Source: Cohnella sp. WQ 127256 (lineage in GTDB: Bacteria > Bacillota > Bacilli > Paenibacillales > Paenibacillaceae). Taken from it: 64,000 nt of DNA. Under the pieces are notes generated by a model, which worked only from the letters and a program-made list of their open reading frames with translations, was not told where the DNA came from and did not search any database. The translations under genes were made by a program, and so were the position numbers. Positions 18,805-28,389 of this stretch are shown here, one piece after another (the stretch's first letter is position 1; the number at the start of each line of letters is the position of its first letter). The stretch covers positions 677,259 through 741,258 of the forward strand of contig NZ_JAMZCY010000005.1 of the NCBI RefSeq assembly GCF_024519285.1. The letters are read 5' to 3'.

Positions 18805-19503
18805 GTGACATTGCAAAGCCGTATACGAGACGTGGAAAATCAGCTAGAGCAAGCGTGCTTAAGAAGTGGCAGACTTCGTGAAGACGTACAGATTATTGCT
18901 GTCACCAAGTACGTGTCAGTAGGTACCGCAGAAGCAGTCGTACAAGAAGGCGTAACGCATATCGGGGAAAATCGCTGGCCGAATGCCAAAGCTAAATGGG
19001 ACGCTTTGAAGGGACAAGCTACTTTTCACTACATAGGCTCTCTTCAAACAAACAAAGTAAAGGATGTTATCGGGAAATTCGATTATATCCACTCTTTAGA
19101 CCGCCTATCCTTGGCAGAAGCCATTCACAATCGCGCACAGGTACTGGATATCAAGGTTCCTTGTTTTTTACAAGTAAATGTGTCCGGTGAACAATCGAAG
19201 CACGGTCTAGCTCCTGAGGAAGTCGCACCCTTCCTCGTCGAACTCCTTAGATACGACAGGATAAGACCGATTGGTTTGATGACGATGGCCCCTTACGAGA
19301 GTGAGCCCGAGGAGACAAGGCCCATCTTCCGTGCGCTTCGACAACTCAGGGATGAGCTAAATCAGTTGTCTATTTTGAATGAACCACTAATGGAGCTTTC
19401 AATGGGAATGTCGAATGATTTCGAGGTAGCTGTTGAAGAAGGCGCTACACGTGTGCGTTTGGGAACGGTGTTGGTAGGGAAAGAAGAGATGGAGGAGGGA
19501 TAA
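18805..19503 (+). CDS. ylmE: YggS/YlmE-family pyridoxal phosphate-binding protein
   Basis: YggS-family proteins bind PLP and buffer its supply; they show no strong catalytic activity. The 232-residue TIM-barrel-like product has the PLP lysine in [16 protein letters not shown], the [12 protein letters not shown] and [14 protein letters not shown] segments, and the C-terminal [18 protein letters not shown] phosphate-binding motif. It starts at GTG after GAGGTGATC and is followed directly by sepF, the standard Gram-positive order. Confidence 0.93.
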   Translation: MTLQSRIRDVENQLEQACLRSGRLREDVQIIAVTKYVSVGTAEAVVQEGVTHIGENRWPNAKAKWDALKGQATFHYIGSLQTNKVKDVIGKFDYIHSLDRLSLAEAIHNRAQVLDIKVPCFLQVNVSGEQSKHGLAPEEVAPFLVELLRYDRIRPIGLMTMAPYESEPEETRPIFRALRQLRDELNQLSILNEPLMELSMGMSNDFEVAVEEGATRVRLGTVLVGKEEMEEG

Positions 19504-19505
19504 TA

Positions 19506-19964
19506 ATGGGTGTTATGAATAAATTTCTGAATTATTTGGGCTTGCAAGAGGAGCATGAGCAAGAGGTAGAACGTGATCGTATGCTAGAGGCCGATGAGCA
19601 AGAAATTGAAACCCCATCCTTTGAACCACGTAAACAATCAAGTAAGAACAATGTCGTAAGCATTCATTCTCAGAAAAACGCTCGAGTCGTACTTACGGAA
19701 CCTCGCTCTTATGACGAGGCACAGGAAATCGCGGACCAATTGAAGACTCGCAAATCTGTCGTCGTTAATTTACAGCGTGTAAGAAGAGATCAAGCGATTC
19801 GTATCGTTGATTTCTTAAGTGGCACCGTTTATGCGCTTGGAGGTCATATCTCTAAGGTTGGACCAGATATTTTCCTCTGCACACCGGATTCGGTGGAAGT
19901 ATCGGGAACGATTACAGAGATGTTGTCTGAAGAAGCTGCTGCTGACTACCCCAAAATGAGGTGA
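19506..19964 (+). CDS. sepF: Cell division protein SepF
   Basis: SepF forms rings that bundle FtsZ and anchors it to the membrane. The 152-residue protein has an N-terminal amphipathic helix ([11 protein letters not shown]), a charged disordered linker (about 15-55) and the C-terminal SepF core with [18 protein letters not shown] and VVNLQRV. GGAGGGAT precedes the ATG at 19506; an in-frame ATG three codons on is possible. It shares the operon with the ylm genes. Confidence 0.95.
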   Translation: MGVMNKFLNYLGLQEEHEQEVERDRMLEADEQEIETPSFEPRKQSSKNNVVSIHSQKNARVVLTEPRSYDEAQEIADQLKTRKSVVVNLQRVRRDQAIRIVDFLSGTVYALGGHISKVGPDIFLCTPDSVEVSGTITEMLSEEAAADYPKMR

Positions 19965-19971
19965 CATCAGG

Positions 19972-20238
19972 TTGGATCAAATAGAAAAATATATATGGAT
20001 ACTGTATAACATTTACCGCTATATGATTATTATTTATGTACTTATGTCCTGGTTGCCTTCAGTGCGCGAAAGCTTCGTAGGAGAATTATTAGGCAAGGTT
20101 GTTGAGCCTTATTTAAAACCATTTCGTCGCTTAATCCCTCCTATCGGTGGAATGATTGACATTTCGCCTATCGTTGCATTTTTTGCTTTGGGCTTCCTAG
20201 CTCAAGGGCTAATTGCAGTGTTAGATATATTTATTTAA
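19972..20238 (+). CDS. ylmG: YggT-family membrane protein YlmG
   Basis: An 88-residue integral membrane protein of the YggT family with two hydrophobic segments (about 7-25 and 62-86) around the conserved EPYLKPFRRLIPPIGGMIDISP. The family is linked to division and nucleoid or chloroplast partition, but no biochemical function is agreed. Translation starts at a TTG; its GAGGTGA site overlaps the sepF stop codon. Confidence 0.92.
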   Translation: MDQIEKYIWILYNIYRYMIIIYVLMSWLPSVRESFVGELLGKVVEPYLKPFRRLIPPIGGMIDISPIVAFFALGFLAQGLIAVLDIFI

Positions 20239-20253
20239 GATACGAGGAATCTA

Positions 20254-21039
20254 ATGTCACATAAAGAAATTTACGAGCATTTTCATCCGGATGAAAAAGC
20301 ATTTGTGGATCGCGCCTGGGAATGGGTCGAACGAGCCGCTGAACGTCATGAGACGAAGCGGACGGATTTTCTCGACCCACGCCAGGCGCATATTTTATTT
20401 ACGTTGGCTAATCGCCATCCTGATGCTCAGGTTAGATTAGCTGGCGGCAGTGCTCAAGCTGAACGGCAGAGAGCTCTTGTAGCACCAGACTACAGAGTGC
20501 TAGATGATGAAGATATGGGTATCGTCGTCTTAGATATCTCATCTGAGGATCGCCGTATTTCCGAATTAGATCATGGCGACTACTTGGGGGCTTTGCTTGG
20601 CCTTGGGATAAAACGTGATAAGATCGGAGATTTACATGTAAGCGATGAAGGCTGCCACGCTCTAATTGCCGAGGATATTGGAAATTTCCTCATCGGACAT
20701 ATGAAACAAGCTCATCGGATAGAGGTTAGGGTCTCTGTGCTTCCGTTAGCTGCTCTTAGGGAGGTCAAGTCCACTTTAGAAGAGCAGGTGCTCTCTGTCG
20801 CCTCTATGCGACTTGACGGAGTTGCTAGCGATGTGTTCCGCCTAAGCAGAACGAAAATTCTTGCTCCGATTAAAGCAGGACGTTGCAGAGTCAGTTGGAA
20901 ACCGGTAGAAGATCCCTCCCATCAATTACGGGCTGGAGATATGGTTTCGATGAAAGGCTTTGGCAGATTTAAGGTGCTTGATGTGGAAGGCGTGTCGAAA
21001 AGCGGTCGAATTCGTGTGAGAATCGGTAAATTTGTATAG
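20254..21039 (+). CDS. ylmH: S4-domain RNA-binding protein YlmH
   Basis: YlmH-family proteins bind nucleotide-rich RNA through a C-terminal S4 domain and in B. subtilis act in ribosome-associated quality control. The 261-residue product has the N-terminal FLDPRQAHILFTLANR and LGALLGLGIKRDKIGD regions and the S4 part in DVFRLSRTKILAPIKAGRCRV followed by GDMVSMKGFGRFKV. It ends the ylm run, 82 bases before the divIVA start. Confidence 0.92.
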   Translation: MSHKEIYEHFHPDEKAFVDRAWEWVERAAERHETKRTDFLDPRQAHILFTLANRHPDAQVRLAGGSAQAERQRALVAPDYRVLDDEDMGIVVLDISSEDRRISELDHGDYLGALLGLGIKRDKIGDLHVSDEGCHALIAEDIGNFLIGHMKQAHRIEVRVSVLPLAALREVKSTLEEQVLSVASMRLDGVASDVFRLSRTKILAPIKAGRCRVSWKPVEDPSHQLRAGDMVSMKGFGRFKVLDVEGVSKSGRIRVRIGKFV

Positions 21040-21121
21040 AAGCTTAGAAGGATTTTCACAGCTTTCGTCGAATTCAGTCATTGAACACGCAACATGGAAT
21101 ATAGACTTAGGAGGTGCGCCA

Positions 21122-21607
21122 ATGCCACTTACTCCATTGGATATCCATAACAAAGAATTCGGCCGCCGGCTACGCGGATACGATGAGGATCAAGTGAATG
21201 AGTTTCTCGATCAGATCATCAAGGATTACGAGGCGATGATTCGCGAGAACAAGGAACTACAAAATTCAGTAGCAGCATCACAAGACAAGCTGGGTCACTT
21301 CTCTAACATAGAGGAAACTCTCAGCAAAACAATCATCGTAGCGCAAGAAGCTGCGGATGAACTAAGAAGCAACGCGAAGAAGGAAGCTCAGCTTATCGTT
21401 AAAGAAGCGGAGAAGAACGCAGACCGCATTATCAATGATGCGTTATCAAAGTCCCGCAAGGTTGCTTTGGAAGTTGAGGAATTGAAAAAGCAAGCGACAA
21501 TTTATCGTGCGCGTTTCCGTGCATTGATTGAAACTCAGATGGAACTGCTTACGCAGGACGGTTGGGAATCATTAGATAGCCGTGAGCCACGTGGAATTGA
21601 AGCTTAA
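21122..21607 (+). CDS. divIVA: Cell division initiation protein DivIVA
   Basis: DivIVA marks negatively curved membrane at poles and septa and recruits partners such as MinJ and, at sporulation, RacA. The 161-residue protein has the conserved N-terminal membrane-binding motif PLDIHNKEFGRRLRGYDEDQ followed by VNEFLDQIIKDYE, then a long coiled coil. The ATG at 21122 follows TAGGAGGTG; the open frame upstream overlaps ylmH and is not used. Confidence 0.95.
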   Translation: MPLTPLDIHNKEFGRRLRGYDEDQVNEFLDQIIKDYEAMIRENKELQNSVAASQDKLGHFSNIEETLSKTIIVAQEAADELRSNAKKEAQLIVKEAEKNADRIINDALSKSRKVALEVEELKKQATIYRARFRALIETQMELLTQDGWESLDSREPRGIEA

Positions 21608-21618
21608 TGAATGTTTAA

Positions 21619-21648
21619 CAAAAAAAGATCCTTGGGGGTCTTTTTTTG
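21619..21648 (+). terminator. Terminator after divIVA
   Basis: AAAAAAGATCC-TTGG-GGGTCTTTTTTT forms a short stem followed by a T-run. Confidence 0.8.
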
Positions 21649-21667
21649 AATTTGATCACATGTGGGT

Positions 21668-21696
21668 TTGACAAAAGTCGTGGCAAAACGTATAAC
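21668..21696 (+). promoter_or_regulatory. Sigma-A promoter of ileS
   Basis: A perfect -35 TTGACA (21668-21673), 17-base spacer and -10 TATAAC (21691-21696) lie just upstream of the T-box leader. Confidence 0.85.
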
Positions 21697-21702
21697 AGGA
21701 AT

Positions 21703-22041
21703 ATAAGATTATTCTATACCAATGTCGCAGACGGGAAAAAGTAAGCACGGTGTCTGAAATCCAGAGAGTTGGCGGTTGCTGCAAGCCAACATGAGGAACG
21801 TGCCGAATATCATCCCCGAGACGCTCAACAGAACTCCGAGGAAGCTTGCTCCGAGGATATTAAGATGAGCCGGATGTCCACCGTTACAGGGAACACGCAC
21901 AATGTAAGAGCCAGTCTCATGACTGCTTGGATGCTTCTGTGCGTTGCGAGTTGCCGTCAGGCTTTCCGATTAAGGGAGCAAGGGCGGAACAAGGGTGGTA
22001 ACGCGAGCTAACCTCGTCCCTTTCCAGGGATGGGGTTTTTA
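21703..22041 (+). ncRNA. T-box leader (isoleucine) controlling ileS
   Basis: A leader of about 340 bases between the promoter and ileS contains the T-box sequence AAGGGTGGTAACGCGAG (from 21991), which pairs with the tRNA acceptor end, and then a terminator hairpin. The upstream stem I region contains GAATATCATCC with a candidate AUC specifier at 21809-21811, matching isoleucine. Uncharged tRNA-Ile would stabilise the antiterminator and allow ileS transcription. Stem details were judged by eye. Confidence 0.9.
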
Positions 22042-22043
22042 TT
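22011..22043 (+). terminator. T-box-controlled terminator
   Basis: ACCTCGTCCCT pairs with AGGGATGGGG (G-U pairs included) around a TTCC-type loop, followed by TTTTTATTTT; it overlaps the 3' side of the T-box antiterminator. Confidence 0.88.
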
Positions 22044-22067
22044 TTGTTTACGAAAGGATGAGGAACG

Positions 22068-25000
22068 ATGCAACGTGTAGACGTTAAAGAAAAGGCTAGA
22101 TCCCGCGAACAGCGCGTTCTAGAGCAATGGAAACAAGAGGATACATTTCGTAAATCAATCGACAACCGCGAAGGGAAGCCGAACTTCGTATTTTATGAGG
22201 GTCCTCCAACGGCGAACGGTAAGCCACATATTGGTCATGTGCTAGGTCGGGTTATTAAGGATTTCGTAAGCCGATATAAGACGATGGCAGGCTATCGCGT
22301 CATTCGTAAAGCCGGCTGGGATACACATGGCCTACCCGTAGAGCTTGGCGTCGAGAAGCAGTTAGGGATCTCTGGCAAGCAAGAGATCGAGAAATACGGC
22401 GTGGAGTCGTTCATTACCAAATGTAAGGAAAGCGTATTTGAATATGAGCGCCAATGGCGCGAGTTAACAGAAGCGATTGCTTATTGGACCGATCTTGACG
22501 ATCCGTATATTACACTGGACAACAACTATATCCAAAGTGTATGGCACGTCCTAGCAACGATTCATGACAAGGGATTGCTGTATCGTGGTCACAGGGTAAG
22601 CCCTTATTGCCCATGCTGCCAGACGACACTCAGCTCGCACGAGGTAGCCCAAGGCTATGAAGATGTTAAAGATTTGACTGCAACAGCAAAATTTAAGGTC
22701 AAGGAGAACGGTGAATTCATTCTTGCTTGGACGACAACACCTTGGACGTTACCAGCTAACGTAGCTCTTGCTGTTAATCCAGAGTTGGATTATGTACGTG
22801 TTCGTCAAGAAGGTGAAGTGTTCATCGTAGCTGCTGCATTAGTGGATAAGGTTATGAAGGGTGAGTACGAGACTCTAAGCACCGTCAAGGGGCGTGAGCT
22901 TGTAGGATTGACTTATGAGCCCCTCTTCCCTTACGTGGCAGTAGATAACGCCTATCGTGTCATTGACGCTGACTATGTCACCGACTCAAGCGGTACAGGG
23001 ATCGTTCATATTTCCCCTGCGCACGGTGAAGATGATTACCGTGTAGCTCGTCAACATGATATTCCTATGCTGATGGTCGTTAACAACGAAGGCAAATATA
23101 TTAGCGAAGTGACAGATTTGGCGGGGCGCTTCGTTAAGGATTGCGATATCGATATCGTCAAAATGTTATCAGAGCGTGGCTTACTGCATCACAAAGAAAG
23201 AATGGAGCATAGTTATCCGTTCTGCTGGCGCTGTAAAACACCGTTACTTTACTATGCAACGGAGAGCTGGTTTATCAAGACGACTGCAGTCAAAGACCAG
23301 TTGATCGAGAATAACAAGTCGATTCAATGGTACCCAGAGCATTTGAGGGACGGTCGATTCGGTAAGTTCCTGGAGGATTTGGTCGATTGGAATATTAGCC
23401 GTAACCGCTATTGGGGAACTCCACTTAACGTATGGACTTGTGAAACGTGTGGGAAAGAGAAATCTCCTCATAGCATCGCTGAGCTTCGCGAGCTAGCAAT
23501 TGAGGATGTACCTGAAAATATCGAGCTACACAAGCCTTACGTGGACGAGATTCATCTGCGTTGTGAATGTGGCGGAGTAATGAATCGTGCTTCCGAGGTG
23601 ATCGATGTATGGTTCGATAGTGGATCCATGCCGTTCGCTCAATATTTCCACCCCTTTGGTGATGAGACGAAATTCAATGAGCAGTATCCTGCGGATTTCA
23701 TCTGTGAAGGAATCGACCAAACTCGTGGATGGTTTTTCAGCTTGCTAGCTGTCTCTACGCTATATAATGGCAAAGCGCCTTATAAATCGGTCATCTCCAC
23801 GGGACATGTTCTTGATGAGAGTGGTCAGAAGATGAGTAAATCCAAAGGGAATGTTATTGACCCTTGGGAAATTATTGATGAATTCGGAACGGATGCATTC
23901 CGTTGGTCGCTACTAGCGGATAGTGCTCCGTGGAATAGTAAACGATTCTCCAAAGGGATTGTAGGAGAAGCCAAATCCAAAGTCGTAGATACGCTAGTTA
24001 ATACACATGCATTCTACGCGCTGTATGCATCGATCGATGGCTATGTGGCTGCAGATCATAAAAAGCTGAAATCCGATAATAAGCTAGACAGATGGATCAT
24101 CTCGCGTCTGAATTCCTTGATTATCGATGTAACAAAAGGCCTAGAGGTTAATGATTTCCTCAATCCGGCTAAAGGCATTGAAACATTCATCGATGAGTTG
24201 TCTAACTGGTACGTTCGTCGCTCCCGTGATCGTTTCTGGGGAAGCGGGCTGACAGATAACAAGCTCGCAGCTTACCAAACGCTCGGAGAGGTATTGTTGA
24301 CCTTATCTAAGCTGATCGCGCCTTATGTGCCATTCGTTTCCGAGGATATCTACGGAAATCTTGGCGGCAAGGGTAGCGTGCATCTTGCAGACTACCCACA
24401 AGCGGATTCAACAGCTATCGATTCACAGCTTGAACGTGAAATGGCTGCGGTGAGGAACATCGTGGAACTGGCTCGTAACATCCGTAACGAGTCAAACTTG
24501 AAAACCCGCCAGCCTTTATCTGAGCTCCTAGTGTCTTTAAGCGAAGACTTCGATCTCTCAGGCTACGAAGATATCATCAAGGATGAGATCAACGTTAAAA
24601 CGATTACGATTGTTAAAGATGATAGTGGATTCGTGAACTTTAACTTCAAGCTCAATTTGAAGGTCGCTGGCAAAAAGTATGGTAAAAACGTTGGGCCGAT
24701 CCAAAACGCATTCAAGGGATTATCAAGTGATGAAACTAGAGAAATTGTTCAGACGGGTAAATTCAATTTTGTTACACCGGATGGGGAAGCGTTGGTCGTG
24801 GATCTGGAGGAAATTCTAGTCGAGAAGGAAGCGAAGACGGGATTTGCCTCAGCGTCAGGTGGCGGTCTAACTGTAGCCTTGAACACTGATATTACACCAG
24901 AGCTTGTGCAAGAGGGCTGGGTGCGCGAAGTCGTTCGTGCCGTACAGGATACTCGGAAGAAATTAGATCTTGCAATCGAGAAACGGGTAGACCTCATCCT

Positions 25001-25160
25001 GGATGTAGATGCGGAGCTTGAAGCTGCACTTCGTGCATTCGAAAGCGTTCTGAAAGATAATGTGCTTGTGAATGAGGTTTCGTTCGGGCAAGCTGCTGGA
25101 ATGGAAACGGTGCAGGCCGGTGAGAAATCTATCGGGATCGCAATCGTTACGGAAGCATAA
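22068..25160 (+). CDS. ileS: Isoleucyl-tRNA synthetase (long, IleS2-like form)
   Basis: Charges tRNA-Ile. The 1030-residue class Ia enzyme has the HIGH motif at about residues 54-57, the editing domain, and KMSKS at about 588-592. Length and the N-terminal FVFYEGPPTANGKPHIGH context resemble the eukaryote-like IleS2 branch rather than the shorter IleS of B. subtilis; members of that branch are often less sensitive to mupirocin, which I infer rather than see. Expression is controlled by the T-box leader and the gene ends before a terminator. Confidence 0.96.
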   Translation: MQRVDVKEKARSREQRVLEQWKQEDTFRKSIDNREGKPNFVFYEGPPTANGKPHIGHVLGRVIKDFVSRYKTMAGYRVIRKAGWDTHGLPVELGVEKQLGISGKQEIEKYGVESFITKCKESVFEYERQWRELTEAIAYWTDLDDPYITLDNNYIQSVWHVLATIHDKGLLYRGHRVSPYCPCCQTTLSSHEVAQGYEDVKDLTATAKFKVKENGEFILAWTTTPWTLPANVALAVNPELDYVRVRQEGEVFIVAAALVDKVMKGEYETLSTVKGRELVGLTYEPLFPYVAVDNAYRVIDADYVTDSSGTGIVHISPAHGEDDYRVARQHDIPMLMVVNNEGKYISEVTDLAGRFVKDCDIDIVKMLSERGLLHHKERMEHSYPFCWRCKTPLLYYATESWFIKTTAVKDQLIENNKSIQWYPEHLRDGRFGKFLEDLVDWNISRNRYWGTPLNVWTCETCGKEKSPHSIAELRELAIEDVPENIELHKPYVDEIHLRCECGGVMNRASEVIDVWFDSGSMPFAQYFHPFGDETKFNEQYPADFICEGIDQTRGWFFSLLAVSTLYNGKAPYKSVISTGHVLDESGQKMSKSKGNVIDPWEIIDEFGTDAFRWSLLADSAPWNSKRFSKGIVGEAKSKVVDTLVNTHAFYALYASIDGYVAADHKKLKSDNKLDRWIISRLNSLIIDVTKGLEVNDFLNPAKGIETFIDELSNWYVRRSRDRFWGSGLTDNKLAAYQTLGEVLLTLSKLIAPYVPFVSEDIYGNLGGKGSVHLADYPQADSTAIDSQLEREMAAVRNIVELARNIRNESNLKTRQPLSELLVSLSEDFDLSGYEDIIKDEINVKTITIVKDDSGFVNFNFKLNLKVAGKKYGKNVGPIQNAFKGLSSDETREIVQTGKFNFVTPDGEALVVDLEEILVEKEAKTGFASASGGGLTVALNTDITPELVQEGWVREVVRAVQDTRKKLDLAIEKRVDLILDVDAELEAALRAFESVLKDNVLVNEVSFGQAAGMETVQAGEKSIGIAIVTEA

Positions 25161-25202
25161 TTAATATGGCAATTAGCTAAACATAATAAGGGAATTGATA
25201 AA

Positions 25203-25266
25203 ACGAGCTCCTCTCTCCAAAGGTTGGCTGGATTCTTCCGCTAACTAGCGGGAGGGCTCGTTTTGC
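25203..25266 (+). terminator. Terminator after ileS
   Basis: AACGAGCTCCTC pairs imperfectly with GGGAGGGCTCGTT across a long loop that contains a second small hairpin (CCGCTAACTAGCGG), followed by TTTTGC. Confidence 0.7.
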
Positions 25267-25326
25267 TTTCATGAACATAGGGTAATCGATATTGAAGGAA
25301 AAGGACGCCTGAAAGGATGTGCTGCA

Positions 25327-25728
25327 ATGGGCGGAAATTCCAAGAACAATAAACCTAATCAAGTGAAGGTAAAGCTAACTCCGCAAGCGACATTGGAATC
25401 GACGGAACGATTATCGGATGAGGCGCATGAATTAAGGGGCACTTTGGGCTTCCTGTCTGACAAGCTTGAACGGCTTTCTGTGGATATGGAGAAGGCGCAA
25501 TTGAGGGAATATGTTAATCTGATGCATCGACCGTGGCAGTTGATTTGGAAAAACTTTATTGCAGGGTTATCGCGTGGTGTAGGGATCGCGCTCGGATTTA
25601 CTTTTTTCGCTGCGACGATCGTTTATATTTTGCAATTTCTCGGGGCGCTTAATTTGCCTGTGGTGGGGGATTACATTGCCGATATTGTTCGTATCGTCCA
25701 GCGGCAGCTTGAGATCAATCCTTATTAG
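25327..25728 (+). CDS. DUF5665-family membrane protein
   Basis: A 133-residue protein with a polar N-terminus, a coiled-coil-like stretch (about 25-58), the segment MHRPWQLIWKNFIAGLSRG and one membrane segment (about 85-108). The pattern matches DUF5665, found in spore-forming Firmicutes; no function is known. The ATG follows AAAGGATG. The gene stands between the ileS terminator and a large palindrome, convergent with the yteA-like gene. Confidence 0.75.
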   Translation: MGGNSKNNKPNQVKVKLTPQATLESTERLSDEAHELRGTLGFLSDKLERLSVDMEKAQLREYVNLMHRPWQLIWKNFIAGLSRGVGIALGFTFFAATIVYILQFLGALNLPVVGDYIADIVRIVQRQLEINPY

Positions 25729-25750
25729 ATTCGATTCGAGTCGTACCTGC

Positions 25751-25862
25751 ACAAATATATTCCTCTCCAGCCGCTTCCTCTCCGCCCATTGCCCTGATGA
25801 GATTGAAAGGTGGCAATGGGCTCCAAGAGGCGGACGTAAACTCTTACGAGGAATATATTTGT
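25751..25862. repeat. 112-bp long palindrome between convergent genes
   Basis: Outer arms ACAAATATATTCCTC and GAGGAATATATTTGT are perfect 15-bp complements. Inner arms (CCGC-TTCCTC.. GCCCATTGCC against GGCAATGGGC..AAGAGGCGG) are nearly complementary. No T-run follows on either strand. It could be a bidirectional terminator, a structured RNA or a small palindromic mobile element. Confidence 0.8.
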
Positions 25863-25915
25863 TCCGGCAACTTTACTCCTAATTCTCACTAAAAAAGTGT
25901 TATTCTCAATTTTTT

Positions 25916-26647
25916 TTATAATTCATCAGAAAACTCATTAGTCTCTAGAAAGTGATCCCCTTCGTTGTCGGCGATATATTGGCGATAGGCACGATTGCGG
26001 ACAATCGTAACGTTGTGACCCGTAATATCGGTGGCGATGAAGCTTTCAAAGGGTTCAACGAACCCGTCGTTCTCGTCGGCTTCGATACTCATCTGATCGT
26101 AATCACTGATGTTATTTCCCTCGGCCATTGCGGGACTGTTAGAACTGCCCCATGATTCTACGATTTGCCAAGCATCCTCGCCATCAAATCCCGTCTGGTC
26201 TCGTTCGTCAAGACTAGTGCGTCCAAATGGTGGAGAAAGAAATTCCTCCTCGACAGGTCTGTTATTTGATGTTTGTTGGCGAGGCTCATGCTCCACACAA
26301 TAAGTAGTTGTGGGAAGGGCTTCAAGCCTCTCGATGGGGATAAATTTACCACACGTGATACAATGACCATATTCACCCGACTCCATTCGTTCTAATGCTG
26401 CTTCAACACGTTCTAATCGGAAGGCTTCCTTTTCTAACAACGCGATGTCCTTCCCACGTTCGAACATCTCTGTAGCAGCATCCGCTGGGTGGTTGTCATT
26501 AGTGGAAAGCTCTCCAGTGGAATCACGAAAGGATGAGGACAAGCCGAAATGATCGTTCCCATGTACGCGGCTTTCCAATTCAGTCTGTTCCTGGATTAAT
26601 CGTTGTTTAAGCTTGTGGATTCTCCCTTGATCTAACGAATTAGTCAC
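25916..26647 (-). CDS. YteA-family DksA/TraR-type zinc-finger protein
   Basis: The 243-residue product has a helical coiled-coil N-terminal half and a C4 zinc finger, CITCGKF...TTTYCVEHE, in the DksA/TraR pattern (three cysteines plus His/Cys variation). The extended acidic C-terminus and context fit the yteA family of Bacilli, classed as sporulation-associated; a direct RNA-polymerase role is an inference. I start at the GTG at 26647, with AAAGGAG eight bases upstream, rather than the TTG inside that site. lspA is divergently transcribed. Confidence 0.82.
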   Translation of the reverse strand: MTNSLDQGRIHKLKQRLIQEQTELESRVHGNDHFGLSSSFRDSTGELSTNDNHPADAATEMFERGKDIALLEKEAFRLERVEAALERMESGEYGHCITCGKFIPIERLEALPTTTYCVEHEPRQQTSNNRPVEEEFLSPPFGRTSLDERDQTGFDGEDAWQIVESWGSSNSPAMAEGNNISDYDQMSIEADENDGFVEPFESFIATDITGHNVTIVRNRAYRQYIADNEGDHFLETNEFSDEL

Positions 26648-26832
26648 GATGACAACTCCTTTCAACTTCTGAATAACTATAGTTTTCTCGAGAAGGACTG
26701 GTTTTACGTGCGAAATTTAGCGGGCAAGTATGGAGGTTTTGTCGATATTTACTTGCACTTCATGGACGCTCCTCATTAGTATGTGATAAAATCAACACGC
26801 AGGCGAAACAGATGAAGGGGCGGGAAAAGTAG

Positions 26833-27363
26833 ATGCAACGTCGTATTTGGCCGATTTGGGCATATTATTTAATCGCAATTGTCGTATTTTTGATTGATAA
26901 TGTGAGCAAAAAAATAATTAACCGCACTGTAGAGCTCAATACCGAAAGAATACCGGTGCTTGGAGATTTTTTCATCATTACTCACATTCGTAATAGTGGA
27001 GCTGCATTTGGTATGCTTGAGGGAGGACGTTGGTTTTTTCTCATCATTACAACTGTCGTTGTGATCGGAATTCTTTGGTACCTTCACCACTCCTACCGAA
27101 CGGGAAGCGTATTGTTAATGCTTGCGTTAGCAATCATTTTAGGTGGAGCAGTTGGTAATTTTCTAGATCGTGCGCTATTTGGGGAAGTCGTAGATTTTCT
27201 GCAATTTAACTTTGGTTCGTATACATTTCCAATATTTAATCTCGCTGATACGGCAATTTGCGTTGGCGTAGGATTAGTTATTCTGGACTCGTTGCTGACT
27301 ATGAAACAGGAGAATAAAACGGATGGCAATAACGAACAATCAAACGGACAGCAATCTGTCTGA
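26833..27363 (+). CDS. lspA: Lipoprotein signal peptidase LspA
   Basis: LspA removes signal peptides from prolipoproteins and is the globomycin target. The 176-residue protein has four hydrophobic segments and the two catalytic aspartate motifs: GNFLDRALFGEVVDF and FNLADTAICVG, plus NSGAAFGML. At least five lipoproteins encoded in this window would be substrates. Its end overlaps the start of the pseudouridine synthase gene by about 40 bases. Confidence 0.95.
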   Translation: MQRRIWPIWAYYLIAIVVFLIDNVSKKIINRTVELNTERIPVLGDFFIITHIRNSGAAFGMLEGGRWFFLIITTVVVIGILWYLHHSYRTGSVLLMLALAIILGGAVGNFLDRALFGEVVDFLQFNFGSYTFPIFNLADTAICVGVGLVILDSLLTMKQENKTDGNNEQSNGQQSV

Positions 27364-28321
27364 AGAACTTGAGTCATTGGAACAGGAACAAGGCTTGGAA
27401 AATCAATTGGCTTGGCAGATAGAGGCACAGCATTCCGGAGAACGTATTGATAAGCATATTGCGGAAGTGCTTGCAGGGAAGTCAGTCTCGCGTTCACAAG
27501 CTCAGGAATGGATCCGTAATGGAGCCATCACGGTTAATGGACAGGCTGTAAAAGCAAATGCAAAGCTGTCGATCGGTGATCAAGTCCAAGTGACAATACC
27601 GGAACCAGAACCGCTTGAGGCGATTCCTGAAAATATTCCACTTGATGTGGTCTATGAGGATAGCGATGTCATCGTGATCAACAAGCCTCGTGGGATGGTT
27701 GTTCACCCGGCCGTTGGGCATCCAAGTGGAACAGTCGTTAATGCATTGCTTTACCATTGCAAAGACCTTTCTGGTATTAACGGAGTCATGAGACCGGGTA
27801 TCGTTCACCGGATCGACAAGGATACTTCTGGGCTTTTAATGGTCGCCAAAAATGATTTAGCACATGCCTCCCTTGCAGATCAGCTTAAAGAGCATAGTGT
27901 CACACGCAAGTACGTAGCTCTCGTGTATGGCGTGATGCAGCATGATAAAGGTACAGTAGATGCACCTCTTGGTCGAGCTACCCATGATCGTAAGCTATAT
28001 GTGGTAACGGATAAAAATAGCAAGCATGCAATTACTCACTTTGTCGTGTCTGAGCGATTTGAAGAATATACCCTGCTTGAGCTTAAGCTTGAAACCGGTC
28101 GTACACACCAAATTCGGGTGCATATGAAGTATATTGGCTTCCCATTAGTTGGAGATCCCGTATACGGAGGTAAGAGCGGTCGAACACTTGGAATGGTTGG
28201 ACAGGCGCTCCATGCGGCTGTGCTTGGATTTAAACATCCTCGTACTGGTGAATATTTAGAATTCTCGGTACCTATGCCAGAGGATATGGAACAGGTGCTT
28301 AACATTCTTAGAACACGTTAA
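27323..28321 (+). CDS. rluD: RluA-family pseudouridine synthase (RluD-like, YlyB)
   Basis: Isomerises uridines in 23S rRNA. The 332-residue product has an N-terminal S4 domain (RIDKHIAEVLAGKSVSRSQ, then the WIRNGAITVNG segment) and the RluA catalytic core with HRIDKDTSGLL holding the active-site aspartate, and ETGRTHQIRVHM. About 25 extra residues precede the S4 domain. It overlaps lspA in another frame, the arrangement seen for lspA-ylyB in Bacillus. Confidence 0.93.
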   Translation: MAITNNQTDSNLSEELESLEQEQGLENQLAWQIEAQHSGERIDKHIAEVLAGKSVSRSQAQEWIRNGAITVNGQAVKANAKLSIGDQVQVTIPEPEPLEAIPENIPLDVVYEDSDVIVINKPRGMVVHPAVGHPSGTVVNALLYHCKDLSGINGVMRPGIVHRIDKDTSGLLMVAKNDLAHASLADQLKEHSVTRKYVALVYGVMQHDKGTVDAPLGRATHDRKLYVVTDKNSKHAITHFVVSERFEEYTLLELKLETGRTHQIRVHMKYIGFPLVGDPVYGGKSGRTLGMVGQALHAAVLGFKHPRTGEYLEFSVPMPEDMEQVLNILRTR

Positions 28322-28389
28322 TTTAAGAAAAGGATTAGCCAGACCAATTTCTGCAAATGATCTGCGTAAAAATCCATGGTGAATTATAG

